64,000 nt of DNA from contig NZ_CP146516.1 of the NCBI RefSeq assembly GCF_037081835.1, forward strand, positions 248,001 to 312,000, given 5' to 3'. Made by a program: the position numbers and the translations under genes. This document shows, one piece after another, positions 1 to 10,100 of the stretch (positions are counted from its first letter, which is position 1; each line of letters begins with the position of its first letter). A model generated the notes under the pieces. It did no database searches, was not told where the DNA came from, and saw only the letters and a list, made by a program, of their open reading frames with translations. This DNA comes from Spirobacillus cienkowskii (GTDB lineage Bacteria; Bdellovibrionota_B; Oligoflexia; Silvanigrellales; Silvanigrellaceae).

Positions 1-1
1 A

Positions 2-373
2 AATGGAATGCCTGGCGGTATGTTAACAAATACTACATTTGTACGCTTAGACTATACTTATGAAAATCCTAATTATGGTTCGTTTTCTCCTGCCTTTATA
101 TGGGGAAAAATTAATAATTTAAATAATAATTATGCAACTTCATGCAATACTAGCTCACCTTCTATTGATTCGCCAATTAATGTCATGTGTGTTGGAAATA
201 ATAAAAACTTAGGTTTTGAGTTAGATTTCTCTTATCGTTATACAACGCTCGATAGAGTGACTTTTGGAATGGATGCTGCTTATTGGTATGTTGGCAAAGC
301 ATGGGAAGTTTACAATCAAGCATTAAATACAAGTAGTTTTGCCTTAAGAGCCTCTGTTTCAACTCAATTTTAA
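2..373 (+). CDS. Outer-membrane beta-barrel protein, C-terminal part (5' end outside window)
   Basis: The frame is open to the left edge, so the gene begins upstream of the window. The visible 120 or so residues alternate aromatic and polar residues in short strands (for example FGMDAAYWYVG) and end in ASVSTQF. A C-terminal Phe after alternating hydrophobic residues is the usual BAM-recognised signal of outer-membrane barrels. A Cys pair near residues 46 and 61 may lie in an extracellular loop. I cannot name the family from this fragment; porin or alginate-export-type barrel are possibilities. Confidence 0.6.
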   Translation, partial: NGMPGGMLTNTTFVRLDYTYENPNYGSFSPAFIWGKINNLNNNYATSCNTSSPSIDSPINVMCVGNNKNLGFELDFSYRYTTLDRVTFGMDAAYWYVGKAWEVYNQALNTSSFALRASVSTQF

Positions 374-379
374 GTTTTT

Positions 380-1390
380 TTACCACAGTACAATAAACGT
401 TTCAGGATCAAATTTTTTGCCGCTCATTTCTATTTCATAATGAACATGAGAGGTCGTACTGTGCCCTGTGTTACCTACTGCAGCAATAATGTCACCTTTT
501 TTAACTTTGCTACCTACTTTTACATAAATTTCACTGGTATGTGCATAGCGAGTGATCATTTTTTTCTCATGAATAATTTCAATAAATTTACCATAATCGT
601 CTGTTTGCGTAACTCTATATACAACACCATTTGCGGTTGCAAAAATTGGTGAGCCATGACGTGCGGCAATGTCTAAACCAAAATGTATTCTGCCTTTTCC
701 TCCAAATGGGCTTGGTCTCCACCCAAATGTTGACGTTAAGCGACCACGAACAGGTGCGATATCTGGAATATTTTGCAATTTAAGCGCTGCTTTTTGTGCT
801 TCAACTAAGAATTTTTTAAGATCATTCAATTGTTTTGAAGTTTTTATTTCAGAGTCTTGAGTGATTTCAAATAAAGATTTTAACTCTAAATTTTCGTGTT
901 TTAGAGTTGTAATTTTGTTTGAAAGTTCATATTCGTCTTTAGTTAATGGTCCTATACCATTTTCTGACGAATTCATATTAGAGTTATTTGATGTTTCTTT
1001 GTGGTTTTTTCCGTGCTTTCTGTCGTCAGTGCGTGTAGTCACTTTTTTAATTTTATCAGAATAATATTTAACTTGATTCATTGTTTCTTGAATATTTCTA
1101 ATTTTATTATTTAAAGCTTCAACTTCACTTTGTAAACCTAGGCTTTCGTCGCGAATATATTCGAGCTCTCTTGCAGATTGATTGGTAATATAAAATCCAA
1201 TACTCATTGCAATGGCTATTGTTATGATTGCACTACCAAAAAAAATGATAAGCGGCGGAAAAAAACTAGGGATTTTAAATATGTGTGTCTTACCTGTTCT
1301 TTTAGAAATAAATACAACCGTATGATATTCTAATAATTTTTTTAAAAATTTGTTTTTAAATTTAGAATTTTTGTCTTGATTTAAGGACAC
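380..1390 (-). CDS. M23 (LytM) peptidoglycan metallo-endopeptidase, membrane anchored
   Basis: Inner-membrane anchored peptidase facing the periplasm. One hydrophobic segment near residues 44-68 is followed by coiled-coil-like charged stretches and a C-terminal LytM domain of about 110 residues. The zinc ligands are intact: HFGLD supplies the first His and Asp, and HVHYE supplies the HxH motif, so it should be an active endopeptidase, or an amidase activator with retained metal. Upstream in-frame GTG at 1417 is possible, but the GTG at 1390 has GGAGG nine bases before it and is preferred. It converges with the outer-membrane gene at its 3' end. A TATAAT lies upstream at 1446-1451 on the minus strand, without a clear -35 box. 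Confidence 0.85.
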   Translation of the reverse strand: MSLNQDKNSKFKNKFLKKLLEYHTVVFISKRTGKTHIFKIPSFFPPLIIFFGSAIITIAIAMSIGFYITNQSARELEYIRDESLGLQSEVEALNNKIRNIQETMNQVKYYSDKIKKVTTRTDDRKHGKNHKETSNNSNMNSSENGIGPLTKDEYELSNKITTLKHENLELKSLFEITQDSEIKTSKQLNDLKKFLVEAQKAALKLQNIPDIAPVRGRLTSTFGWRPSPFGGKGRIHFGLDIAARHGSPIFATANGVVYRVTQTDDYGKFIEIIHEKKMITRYAHTSEIYVKVGSKVKKGDIIAAVGNTGHSTTSHVHYEIEMSGKKFDPETFIVLW

Positions 1391-1505
1391 CTTAAACAGC
1401 CTCCAAGCGAGGTACACATACCCTTGTCTTAGAGGTTATCGGTTAATTATAATGCATTTAAATGGTAAATTTTTGCAGTGTTATCAATACGATGGGATTT
1501 TTTTG

Positions 1506-1582
1506 TGGCCTGGCCGGCGCGATTCGAACACGCGACCATCGGATTAGAAATCCGATGCTCTATCCAGCTGAGCTACGGCCAG
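1506..1582 (-). tRNA. tRNA-Arg (anticodon TCT)
   Basis: Read on the minus strand, the sequence folds as a full cloverleaf. The 7-bp acceptor stem CTGGCCG/CGGCCAG is perfect. A D-arm with AGCTCAGCTGGATAGAGC follows, then anticodon stem TCGGA/TCCGA with loop TTTCTAA, giving anticodon TCT (codon AGA). The T-arm holds GTTCGAAT. Discriminator G and an encoded CCA end the gene, giving 77 nt. It stands alone between the lptD operon and the M23 gene. AGA should be a heavily used Arg codon in this AT-rich genome. Confidence 0.97.
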
Positions 1583-1658
1583 AACACACGGTTATTTGGT
1601 TAGCATAACTCAAATGCGTTTGTAAAGCTTTTCGCCATCTATCATTTGCTAATTATTT

Positions 1659-3494
1659 TTATCTATTCATCTTTAACGGCGGTGTGTCATAAGAATATCC
1701 AAAAAATTTAAAGTTCAATGAAACTACATAAGTAGCAAAATTTTCGGGAATACCAAAAGCCTTATTGCGTGCAAAGCTAATGTCTAAACAATTTTGTAAG
1801 TTATAAAAGGTAATGTTTTGCGATGATGCGTAGCCCCTGCCATTTGATAGATTTGTGGTTGGATCTACTGTGGGATCTGTATTTTTTGACCACTGATAAC
1901 CAAGTTTTATCCAATTCTTGGGTGAGTAAAAAGCGCTGGCAACTTGTTGAGTTTTTTTAATAAAGCTGTTGGAGTTTTGTTCTAAGGGATTTGCGACGTA
2001 ATCATTGTTTTGCGTATAAGAGAGTGAAAGCCCATAAGGCAAATCAGCATTAAACGTCATTTCAAGTGAATTCAAACGATTGTAATATTGGTTGTATGAT
2101 GTTTTAAAATTGGCTTTAAAAGGAAAAATTGGAACTAAATTAAACGTCGCTGAGCTTAAAATATCTGTATATTTTTGAGAGGGAGTTGCTGCTATGTTTG
2201 GGCCTGCATTTTTATTTATTTCGGCAGCGGTTTTATCAGCTAAAATATTATAGCCAGTTGATATTGAAATAGAAAGAGGTGTCATGTTCCAGGCTATTTT
2301 TCTTTTAAAATAATTACCTGATGGCCAGGAATAATTTTGTTTAAATTCATTTGCATTAACAACAGAAAAAAAGTTTTCTAATTCTTTTTTAGCCCATAAA
2401 TCAAAAACTTTTGCAGCATCATTTTCTGAAGAAAATTCAAAAATATGTTTTGAATCAATTTCAACATCTAAATGATATTCTTTTAAGCTGTCATTAAAAA
2501 AATTTAAGTTTGCAACTTCTGGTTCTGCAGAATCTGTCAAGCGCGAAATAGGTTCATCAGATTCTTCGTAAATGTCTTTTTCAATTGTCCAATATGTTGT
2601 TGCACCAACTTCAACTGTTGCAATACTATAAGCGTTATCGCTAGCGTACCATAACTGATAAGTATTTGGCAAATTTGAGCTCTGAAAAACTTCTGGAATA
2701 TAATTTAAATTAATAAATGGGACAAAGTGTTGAGTGATGATCCCTAGGGGGGTGATATTTTTTAAACTTGCATACATCGGGATATCAAGATGCGCTTTAT
2801 GTTGGGAATAAGCTAAATATGGCTGAGTTTTACCAAACGGATATGCATCAGGAAAAAAGTATTGAGTTGTAACCGCTGACGACGAGATATATGCATTGAG
2901 ATAGTCGTTAACTGGAAATGGTAATAAAATATTTGCAGTATTTGAAATTCGATACCCCTGGACATACGGATCATTTGGGTTTTTAGGGCCATTAGGAGAA
3001 AAAATTCCGGTTTGAGAGGTGTCAGGAACTTGAGGCGAAAATATATTTTGTGATGATGGAATAAAATTTTGCTGATTAAATCTGAATATATTTTCCCAAG
3101 ATGTATTGTTACTAAAAACAAACGGTGTATTAAAGTATCTATAAGGTAAAAAATTTAATTCAATTAAAGGAAGTCGATTTGGAGTATTTTTATTAGATGT
3201 CGCAAATAAATCAAGTGCACCTTGACCTCTTACAGAAAATATAAAATTATCTCCATAAAATTCCATGTTGGCTTCTTGATTTAAAAATCTTTTTGAAGCT
3301 GTTGAAGTATCTCCATAAACTGTTGCTTTAGGTGTTACGTTAGAATTATTAGAAGAATAGTCAGAAATGTAAGTGTTATCGCTTACAAATTGAGTATTAG
3401 ATTTTATAGACCAACAATCAAGAACGGGAATATTAATGGAGTTACTTAAATACCATCTATTTTTTAAGTTTGTACCTTTAAAACTATTTAGCAT
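1659..3494 (-). CDS. lptD: LptD beta-barrel part, downstream of an in-frame stop
   Basis: This is the C-terminal barrel of the LPS-assembly protein LptD, the outer-membrane channel that inserts lipopolysaccharide. It is in the same frame as the preceding N-terminal piece (3507-4790) and separated from it only by TAA and four codons. The first residues (NRWYL, then QFVSDNTYISDY) look like the conserved early-barrel region of LptD continuing directly from the upstream piece. The ATG at 3494 has no Shine-Dalgarno sequence and no signal peptide follows, so on its own this part would not reach the outer membrane. The two parts total about 1040 codons, longer than the usual 780-950. It is either a broken gene, a readthrough gene or a consensus error; see findings. 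Confidence 0.75.
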   Translation of the reverse strand: MLNSFKGTNLKNRWYLSNSINIPVLDCWSIKSNTQFVSDNTYISDYSSNNSNVTPKATVYGDTSTASKRFLNQEANMEFYGDNFIFSVRGQGALDLFATSNKNTPNRLPLIELNFLPYRYFNTPFVFSNNTSWENIFRFNQQNFIPSSQNIFSPQVPDTSQTGIFSPNGPKNPNDPYVQGYRISNTANILLPFPVNDYLNAYISSSAVTTQYFFPDAYPFGKTQPYLAYSQHKAHLDIPMYASLKNITPLGIITQHFVPFINLNYIPEVFQSSNLPNTYQLWYASDNAYSIATVEVGATTYWTIEKDIYEESDEPISRLTDSAEPEVANLNFFNDSLKEYHLDVEIDSKHIFEFSSENDAAKVFDLWAKKELENFFSVVNANEFKQNYSWPSGNYFKRKIAWNMTPLSISISTGYNILADKTAAEINKNAGPNIAATPSQKYTDILSSATFNLVPIFPFKANFKTSYNQYYNRLNSLEMTFNADLPYGLSLSYTQNNDYVANPLEQNSNSFIKKTQQVASAFYSPKNWIKLGYQWSKNTDPTVDPTTNLSNGRGYASSQNITFYNLQNCLDISFARNKAFGIPENFATYVVSLNFKFFGYSYDTPPLKMNR

Positions 3495-3506
3495 TGAAAT
3501 TAATGC

Positions 3507-4790
3507 TTAATCAGATGTGGTCGAAAGTTTTTGTTCTATATTTGAATTATTTATTTCCCAATTTTTTGAATACTGTCTATCTTGAGTAAATTTAGTATCC
3601 ATTTTTAATTGACTATTTTCTTTTATTAGAAATCTAAATTCACCATTAATTTGTGAGCCTCTATGAGAAAAATATTCATATGTAATAGTACTATCTGCAT
3701 GTGGTCCTAAAGTAATAAAATAAGGTATGCTTACTTCAGTTCCTGCGTTATTGCTAATGTAAGAACTTGGAGTTAAAAAACCAGATTCTCTTTGAGTTTT
3801 AATTGGAAATTTAAGCCATGGTGAATAAAAAACAGGAATTGATAAAATATCTAAAGTAACATCGTGTAGTGTTAAATATTTATCTTTTTCAATAACAGAA
3901 TTTTGAGAGCTAAAACTATAAAGAGCAGGTTCTTTAAATTGACTACATTGACAGCTTGTGACTATAGAATTATTTAATATTAAAATATTGTTGTTTTTTT
4001 GTATAATTTCAGATGCAGAAAGCCTAATATATCCTTTTAAATTTGAAAAATTCATAAGTTCATTAACTGTGTTAGAATTTTCCTGACTAAATTTTTTAAC
4101 AGCAGTTCTTCTGTTTAATATCTTGTCACGCTCTTTATCCGGTAAGGCAGCTAAAATCGCATTTGGTTGAAACTGAGTCCGAGTTAGCCTGGCAAGTAGC
4201 CTGCTGTATTTTTTGGTTAGTTCAATTTTTTTAGATTCGTATTTTTCAGGTTCTAATAAATCTAAGTTTTTTACTCTTGTGTATTCGTTTCTTAAATTTT
4301 TTAATTCATTTTCAATTTCTTTAGCTCTTAATTTTTTTGCTTGTTCAAAAGCAATTTCTGCTTTTGTTATTCCAGTTTTTTCTGTTAAGTAATCAGTTTC
4401 TATAGTAGATGTGTCTGAATAAATTTCTGCATTATGCATTTTAATTTGATTATGAATTAAATCAAAAGTAATTCTAGAAGCAGTTGCTTTTTGATTTTTA
4501 TTTATTAAATTGATATTTCCTTCTGCAGAAATTAATCCAATATCTTTTTTTATAATAATTTTATTAGAGGATAAATAAGTATCTCCAATAAGTATTTCTG
4601 CACTATTTTTTAGAATTATTGAATTATTTTCTTTGTTAATTTCTATATCATTTGCATCATAAAAAAGAATGCTAGAAAGAAGGAGGTTGTTTTTACTTTG
4701 ACAATAAATTTTTTGATTAAAAAGAATAAAATTTGTAATTAAAAAAAAATAAAGGCTTAATGTTTTAAAATTGAGAAATATGTTATTCAC
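3507..4790 (-). CDS. lptD: LptD N-terminal part (OstA/LptA-like domain), ends at in-frame TAA
   Basis: Carries a hydrophobic signal sequence (residues 10-30) and an OstA-type beta-jellyroll that would line the periplasmic LPS slide. Between about residues 130 and 245 sits a Lys/Glu-rich helical insertion not typical of LptD. The jellyroll then resumes and runs into the early barrel, with the family motif around FYSPWLKFPI and ESGFLTPS. GTG start overlaps the folC stop by 8 bases, with GAGGA just upstream, so it is translationally coupled as the last gene of accD-folC-lptD. The frame ends at TAA (3507-3509) within barrel sequence, well short of a full LptD. LptD is normally essential where LPS is made, so the stop is surprising. 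Confidence 0.8.
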   Translation of the reverse strand: MNNIFLNFKTLSLYFFLITNFILFNQKIYCQSKNNLLLSSILFYDANDIEINKENNSIILKNSAEILIGDTYLSSNKIIIKKDIGLISAEGNINLINKNQKATASRITFDLIHNQIKMHNAEIYSDTSTIETDYLTEKTGITKAEIAFEQAKKLRAKEIENELKNLRNEYTRVKNLDLLEPEKYESKKIELTKKYSRLLARLTRTQFQPNAILAALPDKERDKILNRRTAVKKFSQENSNTVNELMNFSNLKGYIRLSASEIIQKNNNILILNNSIVTSCQCSQFKEPALYSFSSQNSVIEKDKYLTLHDVTLDILSIPVFYSPWLKFPIKTQRESGFLTPSSYISNNAGTEVSIPYFITLGPHADSTITYEYFSHRGSQINGEFRFLIKENSQLKMDTKFTQDRQYSKNWEINNSNIEQKLSTTSD

Positions 4791-6105
4791 TCATATCCTC
4801 GAATACATTTAAATTAAAGCGTTCCATAACTAATCCAATAAAAGCTATTGATCCAGTTATTACTAATGGCAATTCAAAACTTAAGTTCATACCTGTTTCC
4901 AATGCGAGTTCAAAATTTTCAATATCATGTGAAATACAATTACCTATATTTTCTTTATAAAATTTTGCCAACTCAGAAGATTTTTCACTCCGTAAAATAG
5001 GTACTTCAGTGAAAATAATTGCTGAAATTTTTTCAAAAGGCAAAAGTAATAAAGTTTTTTTCCAGTCTTTATCCTTAAGGCTGCAAAATATTAACACAAA
5101 TTTTTTACTAGAAAAAGAAGATAAATTGTAAGCATTTAAAAAGTACTTAAAACCATCAGAGTTATGCGAAGCATCAAAAATCACGTTTCTTCCGCAAATT
5201 TGTCTAACATCAAAACGTCCAGGCCAAAAAGTTTTTTGTATTCCTTTTTTGACTTTATCGATGTTGATTTCAATTTGTAAATCTTTGAATAGGTATTGTA
5301 TTGAATTAAGTGCAGTTATTAAATTGGGCAAATTAATTTTTGGAAAAACAAAATCATTAGATGTACTAAAATATTTAACTATTTCTGTTAAATTTTCATT
5401 TAGGGTGCTGTTCGAGCAAAAAACTGGACTGCTGCCAATAATTTTTGCAGTATGTTTTATTCCTTGAACAGCTTCATCAGCAATATCTCCAATTATTAAG
5501 TGCTTATTTCTCCGAGAGATAAATGCTTTGTCACAAGCTATTTTAAATAAAGAATCTCCTAAAAATTCGGTGTGTTCTAAACTAATGCTGGTTATCACAC
5601 TCAGTAATGGAGAAATGCTGTTTGTACTATCAAAGTGTCCTCCTAATCCAACTTCACAGACTAAAAAATCAATTTTTTCTTTATAAAAGACTACAAAAGC
5701 AGTTGCTGTAATAAGTTCAAAAAAAGATGCGTCTGGTAGCAGACATTTAGAGAGACGATCAACTATTTTAAGATAATTTTCTAATTTTGTTTCGCTTATT
5801 GGTATTCCGTTTATTCTAATTCTTTCATTTGGATGAATTAGATGTGGTGATGTATAAAGACCAGTTACTAAGCCATGTTCATGAATAATAGACTCAATAA
5901 ATGCGCATGTTGTGCCTTTACCATTGCTTCCGCCAACTAAGACTGCTGGCATACGCAAAACTTTATCATCTAAAATTCGGCTCAAAAGCCATTGTAATCG
6001 ATGCGATCCAGGGATGATATTCCCTCGAGTTCTATCGAAGTAAGGTGCCATTGTTGATTTAACTGTTTTAGGTCGAGATTGAGGGAGTTTATATTTCATG
6101 ATCAT
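4783..6105 (-). CDS. folC: Bifunctional dihydrofolate synthase / folylpolyglutamate synthase
   Basis: Cytosolic ATP-dependent ligase that adds glutamate to dihydropteroate and to folates. The family P-loop GGSNGKGTT lies near residues 58-66, followed by YTSPHL (substrate/omega-loop region) and VGLGGHFDSTN, the Mur-ligase-like metal/ATP segment. C-terminal FDASHNSDG matches the glutamate-binding domain. Length 440 aa is normal. The start overlaps the end of accD by 17 bases and the end overlaps lptD by 8. The accD-folC pairing is common in proteobacteria and supports both assignments. Confidence 0.93.
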   Translation of the reverse strand: MIMKYKLPQSRPKTVKSTMAPYFDRTRGNIIPGSHRLQWLLSRILDDKVLRMPAVLVGGSNGKGTTCAFIESIIHEHGLVTGLYTSPHLIHPNERIRINGIPISETKLENYLKIVDRLSKCLLPDASFFELITATAFVVFYKEKIDFLVCEVGLGGHFDSTNSISPLLSVITSISLEHTEFLGDSLFKIACDKAFISRRNKHLIIGDIADEAVQGIKHTAKIIGSSPVFCSNSTLNENLTEIVKYFSTSNDFVFPKINLPNLITALNSIQYLFKDLQIEINIDKVKKGIQKTFWPGRFDVRQICGRNVIFDASHNSDGFKYFLNAYNLSSFSSKKFVLIFCSLKDKDWKKTLLLLPFEKISAIIFTEVPILRSEKSSELAKFYKENIGNCISHDIENFELALETGMNLSFELPLVITGSIAFIGLVMERFNLNVFEDMSE

Positions 6106-6973
6106 GAGAACACAATGGTTTATCCTTAACGGGAGTGCTTAAAATATTTAAAGTTCTATAAATAATTTCTCTCATTTCTGATCGTTTAATGATTCTGTCA
6201 ATAACCCCATGTTCAAAACAAAATTCTGCTGTTTGAAAATCATCAGGAAGTTTTTGACGGATGATATTTTCAATCACGCGTCTTCCAGCAAAACCAATTG
6301 TTGCTTTGGGCTCTGCATAATTGACATCGCCTAGCATTGCAAAACTTGCTGCGACGCCACCAGTTGTTGGATCACATAGCACACTAATAAATGGAAGTTG
6401 TGCTTCTTTATGAAGTGCAATTGCTGCAGAAGTTTTGGCCATTTGCATTAATGAAATAAGTCCTTCATGCATTCGTGCACCGCCGCTGCTACTAATTAAG
6501 ATAACAGGCAAATTAAGCTTACGAGCTCTTGAAAAGAGTCTATAAATTCTTTCACCTACAACAGAACCCATGCTTCCGCCCATCCAAAAAAAATCAAGGA
6601 CTCCTATACCAACAGGCAAATTGTTGATAAGTCCTGCACCAGTTACAATTGCATCATATTTTTTGGTTTTTTTAGCCATACTAGAAAGCTTATCTGCATA
6701 AGATCTTCCATCATCAAAATTAAGCGGATTTGTGCTACATAAAGCATGATCCCATTCATAAAATGTATTACTATCCAAAAGCAGTTCGATACGCTGTTCT
6801 GCAGGGAGTCTGTGATGATAATTACATGTTGGGCATACTAATTGATTTTCTTCGAGATCGGAAATGAGAATAATTTCAGAGCAGGAAGGGCATTTTTCCC
6901 AAACACCGCTTGGCAATGATTTTTTTTCAGAAACGTCTTGTAGCTTTGCTGGTTCGCGTGATAGCCATCCCAT
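6089..6973 (-). CDS. accD: Acetyl-CoA carboxylase carboxyltransferase subunit beta
   Basis: Transfers the carboxyl group from carboxybiotin-BCCP to acetyl-CoA, the first step of fatty-acid synthesis, in complex with AccA. The N-terminal zinc ribbon CPSC...CPTC is intact (about residues 28-50). The crotonase-like fold carries GGARMHEG and the oxyanion-hole glycines around GGVAASFAMLGD. Length 294 aa is typical. GAGGAGGT six bases before the ATG is one of the strongest ribosome sites in the window. It is first in the accD-folC-lptD operon, and its promoter must lie in the 146-bp gap shared with the divergent tamB. Confidence 0.96.
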   Translation of the reverse strand: MGWLSREPAKLQDVSEKKSLPSGVWEKCPSCSEIILISDLEENQLVCPTCNYHHRLPAEQRIELLLDSNTFYEWDHALCSTNPLNFDDGRSYADKLSSMAKKTKKYDAIVTGAGLINNLPVGIGVLDFFWMGGSMGSVVGERIYRLFSRARKLNLPVILISSSGGARMHEGLISLMQMAKTSAAIALHKEAQLPFISVLCDPTTGGVAASFAMLGDVNYAEPKATIGFAGRRVIENIIRQKLPDDFQTAEFCFEHGVIDRIIKRSEMREIIYRTLNILSTPVKDKPLCSHDHEI

Positions 6974-7119
6974 TACAGTTACCTCCTCGGCAGATTACAG
7001 TGGGTAGTCAATAACAAAGAGTAAGCAAATGGTCAAAAGCTGCCGACTCTTATTGGTGATAAATGTTATCATAAAAAAATACTAAGTTTCCTAAGCTTGC
7101 CTCGAGAGGAAAGTTTATT

Positions 7120-10100
7120 GTGTTTAAATTTATAAAAAGAATGCTAATTTTTTTAATAGTTTCATTCTTTTCTATTAATATAGTAATTTTTTTCATTTTA
7201 AATAGTCAGATAATTCAGCATACAATTGTTCAGTATCTTAATGAAAATTATTTAAAAAATCAAAAACTAGAACTAAAACTTGGATCGTTAAACGTAAATT
7301 TTTTTGATTCATCATTAAATATAAATGATGTGTTAATAATTGATAAATCAAATAATTTATCTGCAAATGAGCCTTTTATCGAATTCGATAAAATATCAAT
7401 ATATTTTGATATTTTATCATCTTATGTGAACAGAATTCCTGTTGTCAATAAGGTATCTTTGGGTGGTGGAGGAATAAAGGCTTTATATAATGAAAAGAAT
7501 AATTTAATTTTACCCGAATTTTTATTAAATATTTTAAATAAAGAAGATGATACAGAAGTTAATATTCAAGAAATTTTGTCTGATGTATACAAAACTTTAA
7601 ATTTTCAAACAGAGTTAGTAAATTTTAATATAAATTTAGGTGATGAAAACTCAAAAAATTATCAAAAAATATCTATTAATAAAATTTTTATAAATAAAGA
7701 TAAAAATTTTAAAGAAAATAATATTTTTAAAATTAATTTGTCAATAGGGAATTCTATTCTTGTATTTCCTTTTCATTCACAAGCGACTTCAATATCATCT
7801 ATAAATTTAAATGGAAATGTTGCAACAAATGGAGATGTTTCTTTTAAAAATTTTGAAATATTGAGCAATCTTTTCCAACTCAAATCAGAAATACAGGGAC
7901 TTTTAGCAAAAAAAATTGAAGATTCTTCTTATATTTTAAATGTAAAACAACTTGATGTCAATTCAAGAGATGTATTTCAACTTTTAGATATGAAAGCAAG
8001 TGGAAGAGCGATTTTATCGGGATTTGCAGTGTCTGGCAAAAAAATTACAGATGAACCAGTATTTAATGGTTCAGTATCATGGAAAAACTTTATTTTAGAG
8101 GATTTTAATATATATTCTGGTACAGCTCAGTTGGTTTTTAAAGATTCAACAATTGACTACAGCAACGCAGTAATTCATTCTAATAAATCCGGAATAATTA
8201 AGGCAAAAGGAAAGTTTCAATTATTTAAGGATTTTTACTTCGAAAATACTGCTGACATTGAAAAATTTAAATTTTCAGAATTATTAAATGGGTTAGGAGA
8301 AGTTTCTTATACGCCAATAGATTTTTTAATAAATTCAAAGTCTCTAACCGTTAATGGCAATATTTTTAGTAAAAATCCTAAGAAAATTTTTGATCTTTAT
8401 ATTAAAGGAACTGGGGCTGCTGAAAGCTTATTTGTTACAGAATTTAAAGATCAAAATGCTCGTAAGCCTTTACCAAATTTGAGTTTTAATCTTAATATGG
8501 AAGCCAATGCGCTTAGCTTGATTTTTGATAAAAGTAATCTTGTAATAAATGATAGTAAAAAAAATAATTTAGGAAATATTCAAATTTTAAATGGATTAAT
8601 TGACTTAACTCCTGTTAAAGGAGTTGGAGCTGATTTTAAACTTAATGGAACTAATATTTCTTTAAGTTCAATTGACTATTTTTTAAAGCAAAATACTTAT
8701 GGCTTAGCTAGTTTTAAAGGAGAGCTAAAAGTAACGCCTGGATCATCAGATGTTGTTTTTACATCCGATGCTCATATATATGAAGGTGACATTGTTGGAA
8801 TTAAGTTTCAAGAATACAAAGGCGTTTTTGGAATTAATTCTAAAATGTTTTGGTTAAAAAATGCTGTTGCAACCTTAAGTAATTTTAGAAATAATAAAAT
8901 AGTTTCTGTATTTATAAATGAAGTAAATTCTAGTTTTTTAGATTTTAAAACAAAGATTAATTTATCTTCGCAACAGACTTATTTTGATGTATTAGCTTAT
9001 TCTTTTTCTAGTTTTTTACCTCCTGAGTTACAAAATTTAAAAGGAGAATCTAACAAATTATTATTAGAATTAGAGGGCATTCTTTTCGATCCTTCTTCTT
9101 GGAATTTAAAATTTACAACTAATGCGAATCAATTTGAAATTGTAAATAGCTTAATTAAAAACGTTAATATTTCCTTAAATTGTTCTTTGGGTATTTGTAC
9201 TAATTCTGCTGTATCACTATTTGATATTATGTCTAAAGATGAACCTGCTTCTGGTGAAGATTCTTCTTTTATTTTATTTGAAATACAAAAATTGTCATTT
9301 GAGTATGCATTATTTAGAGCAAAAGTTAATAAATTGCCACTTAGTGTTTTTTCTGGAATTCGAGAAAATAAATTTAGTGGTACTTTTAGTTCAAATATTC
9401 AACTTTCAGGAAAATGGAATAACTTGTTTGGTGTAGTTTCTGCTAGTGGTTATAATGTTAAATATCAAGATTATAATTTAGGAAATTTTTCTTTAAATAT
9501 TTTTCCTAATGAAAATAAAAAAATTCGTGTTAGTTTGAATTCTTTTAATAATCAGGTTATTTTAACTTATCTTACTCCCCTAAATTTTGATGGAAACTCT
9601 TTTTTAAGCGTTGATATGAAGAATTTTAATCCAACAATATTTTTAGGTAATCAAACTCGTTCTGAAAACTCTTTATTTTCACAGGTTAATGCTAAATTTC
9701 AATTAAATGGGGACTCGCCATTTGGATCTGAAAAAAATAAAAACTGGGTTAAAACATGGGAGGGTTCTGGCTTAATAGAAACTATTAATTTTCAAATTGG
9801 AAAAATTATTTTTGCATTAAACCGTAAAAGTGAGCTTTCATTTAATGGAGATAATTTTAACGTTAATGAATTAAACTTTAATAGTGAGTTTGGAAAAATT
9901 GAAGTTTCAAAATTTTCTTATAGAATTTCAGATAAAAAAATTAATACCAATATATTTCTAGATTATTATTTAAATAAATTAGAACAAGTTTCAGATATTT
10001 TTTCTACTTCTGAAGGAACTTTAAGGGGACGAGTAAAAATTGATGGTACTTTAAATCGACTTAAAACTTCTGGAAGTTTAAATTTACAGGCAGATTCTCT

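Noticed and set aside
7057-7071. TGATAA-ATG-TTATCA inverted repeat between accD and tamB
   Set aside because: Only 6 bp per arm in AT-rich DNA, with no second copy; too weak to call an operator.
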